From positions 1-64,000 of the forward strand of contig NZ_JAVJAN010000021.1 of NCBI RefSeq assembly GCF_031344075.1: 64,000 nucleotides of DNA. The letters run 5' to 3'. The DNA comes from Clostridium aquiflavi (lineage in GTDB: Bacteria > Bacillota > Clostridia > Clostridiales > Clostridiaceae). A program made the translations under genes and the position numbers. The first letter of the stretch is position 1. Each line of letters opens with the position of its first letter. The notes beneath the pieces are model-generated. The model was not told the DNA's origin. It saw nothing but the letters and a program-made list of their open reading frames with translations, and searched no databases. This document shows positions 63,262 to 64,000 of this stretch, in pieces.

Positions 63262-64000
63262 ATGAAAAATTTATCAAAGAAAAATTTAATACTTGTAAGT
63301 TTTATGCTTTTTTCAATGTTTTTTGGAGCAGGAAATCTAATATTTCCACCATTTTTGGGACAATCAGCAGGAACTCAAACGTGGATAGCTTTGCTAGGAT
63401 TTTTTATAACTGCAGTTGGATTTCCTATATTAGGAGTAATTGCAGTTGCCAAATGTGGTGGACTTAAAAACTTGGCAAGCAGAGTTAATCCAAGCTTTGC
63501 AATCATATTTACAATATTAATATATTTATCAATAGGACCATGCCTTGGAATACCTAGAGCGGGAAGTTTACCTTTTGAAATGGCAGTGGCACCATTTTTA
63601 CCAAAGGAATTTTCAATTACATTATCAAGATTAATTTATACCTTTGCATTTTTTTCAATTGCTTATTGGTTATGTTTATCACCAGGAAAATTAGTTGATC
63701 GTATAGGAAAGTTTTTAACACCAACTTTACTAGGGCTTATTTCAATTGTATTCATAGGAAGCTTATTTAAACCATTAGGAAGATATGGAGTAGCAAGTGG
63801 TGATTATTTATCATCACCTTTGGCAAAAGGATTTTTAGAAGGGTATATGACAATGGATACGATTGCCGCATTAAATTTTGGAATAGTAATTGCATTTGCA
63901 ATAAAATCTAAGGGGATTGATGATGAAAAAGGAGTAATTTCAACATCAATAAAGGCAGGTATAATTTCAGGATTAATGTTAATAGTTATTTATTCAATGT
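63262..64000 (+). CDS. brnQ: Branched-chain amino acid transporter BrnQ (partial)
   Basis: Sodium-coupled LIVCS-family carrier, cut by the window end after about 246 of the usual 430-450 residues. N-terminus MKNLSKKNLILVSFMLFSMF FGAGNLIFPPFLGQSAG is the family signature; RVNPSFAIIFTILIYLSIGPCLGIPRAGSLPFEMAV follows. About seven helices are seen so far. Ribosome site TTAGGGGGATTTTAAA. Expression is set by the T-box upstream, so uptake rises when the cognate tRNA is uncharged. Confidence 0.94.
   Translation, partial: MKNLSKKNLILVSFMLFSMFFGAGNLIFPPFLGQSAGTQTWIALLGFFITAVGFPILGVIAVAKCGGLKNLASRVNPSFAIIFTILIYLSIGPCLGIPRAGSLPFEMAVAPFLPKEFSITLSRLIYTFAFFSIAYWLCLSPGKLVDRIGKFLTPTLLGLISIVFIGSLFKPLGRYGVASGDYLSSPLAKGFLEGYMTMDTIAALNFGIVIAFAIKSKGIDDEKGVISTSIKAGIISGLMLIVIYSM

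Overview
The window is chromosomal DNA of a low-GC Firmicute, most likely a Clostridium of the sensu stricto group (C. butyricum / C. beijerinckii type). The grounds are a very AT-rich composition with A/T-ending codons, strong AGGAGG-type ribosome sites, many rho-independent hairpins, an NfnAB pair, anaerobic Fe-S proteins, a clostridial tmRNA encoding the tag AEDNFAIAA, and a tRNA-sensing T-box. No phage, IS element, CRISPR array, rRNA or ordinary tRNA gene was seen.

Layout. 1-0.6 kb: a GC-richer scrap and two tiny membrane proteins. 0.9-6.5 kb: an AcoR-type sigma-54 activator, three copies of a TGTATCA...TGATACA enhancer motif, a well-formed -24/-12 promoter, then 2,3-butanediol dehydrogenase and NfnAB; this looks like one self-contained redox operon. 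6.8-17.9 kb: mostly single genes (chemoreceptor, cyclophilin lipoprotein, YoaK/DUF1275 membrane protein, GNAT, SDR, alpha/beta hydrolase, a KAS III-like protein lacking catalytic residues, nucleotidyltransferase, small regulators, RidA, a Met/Asn/Gly-rich protein). 18-21.2 kb: a YtrA-type GntR/ABC operon with a perfect palindromic operator, a chemoreceptor remnant and a 4Fe-4S protein. 21.4-25.8 kb: the D-alanylation operon in the order dltD-dltX-dltA-dltB-dltC, including a 46-residue DltX hidden at the dltD/dltA junction.

25.9-28.9 kb is the most unusual part. The tmRNA gene (ssrA) is split in its T-loop by a group I intron of about 283 nt. A LAGLIDADG endonuclease gene lies outside the intron, convergent with ssrA and sharing its terminator. 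A frameshifted atoD/ctfA-like gene and an intact atoA/ctfB-like gene follow. Then comes a decayed second copy of the ssrA 3' end, the same terminator and the last 36 codons of a second LAGLIDADG gene. The roughly 2.1 kb between the two copies therefore looks like an inserted or duplicated segment at ssrA.

29-43 kb: Gfo/Idh/MocA oxidoreductase, FliB-like methylase, SUFU protein, AraC/GyrI regulator, a DUF6143-like protein, a divergent Crp/Fnr-MFS pair with a palindrome between them, flavodoxin plus DUF3793, a 77-bp near-palindrome, SLT lysozyme-like protein, lipoprotein, HD hydrolase with an in-frame stop, endonuclease IV and a DAO-type oxidoreductase. 43-49.8 kb: L,D-transpeptidase, then the N-acetylglucosamine operon (nagR-nagA-nagB-nagE) behind two overlapping operators of the DasR/NagR type, and cutC. 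50-52.3 kb: bioY-bioB-bioD behind a BirA-type operator. 52.4-57.2 kb: MerR regulator divergent from a heterodimeric ABC exporter. 57.3-59.4 kb: ilvB-ilvN (minus strand) behind a leader terminator. 59.8-64 kb: CarD-like protein, zinc-ribbon protein, a small coupled ORF plus FUSC-type membrane protein, and a T-box leader in front of brnQ, which runs off the window.

All assignments come from reading motifs by eye. No database search, folding program or alignment was run.
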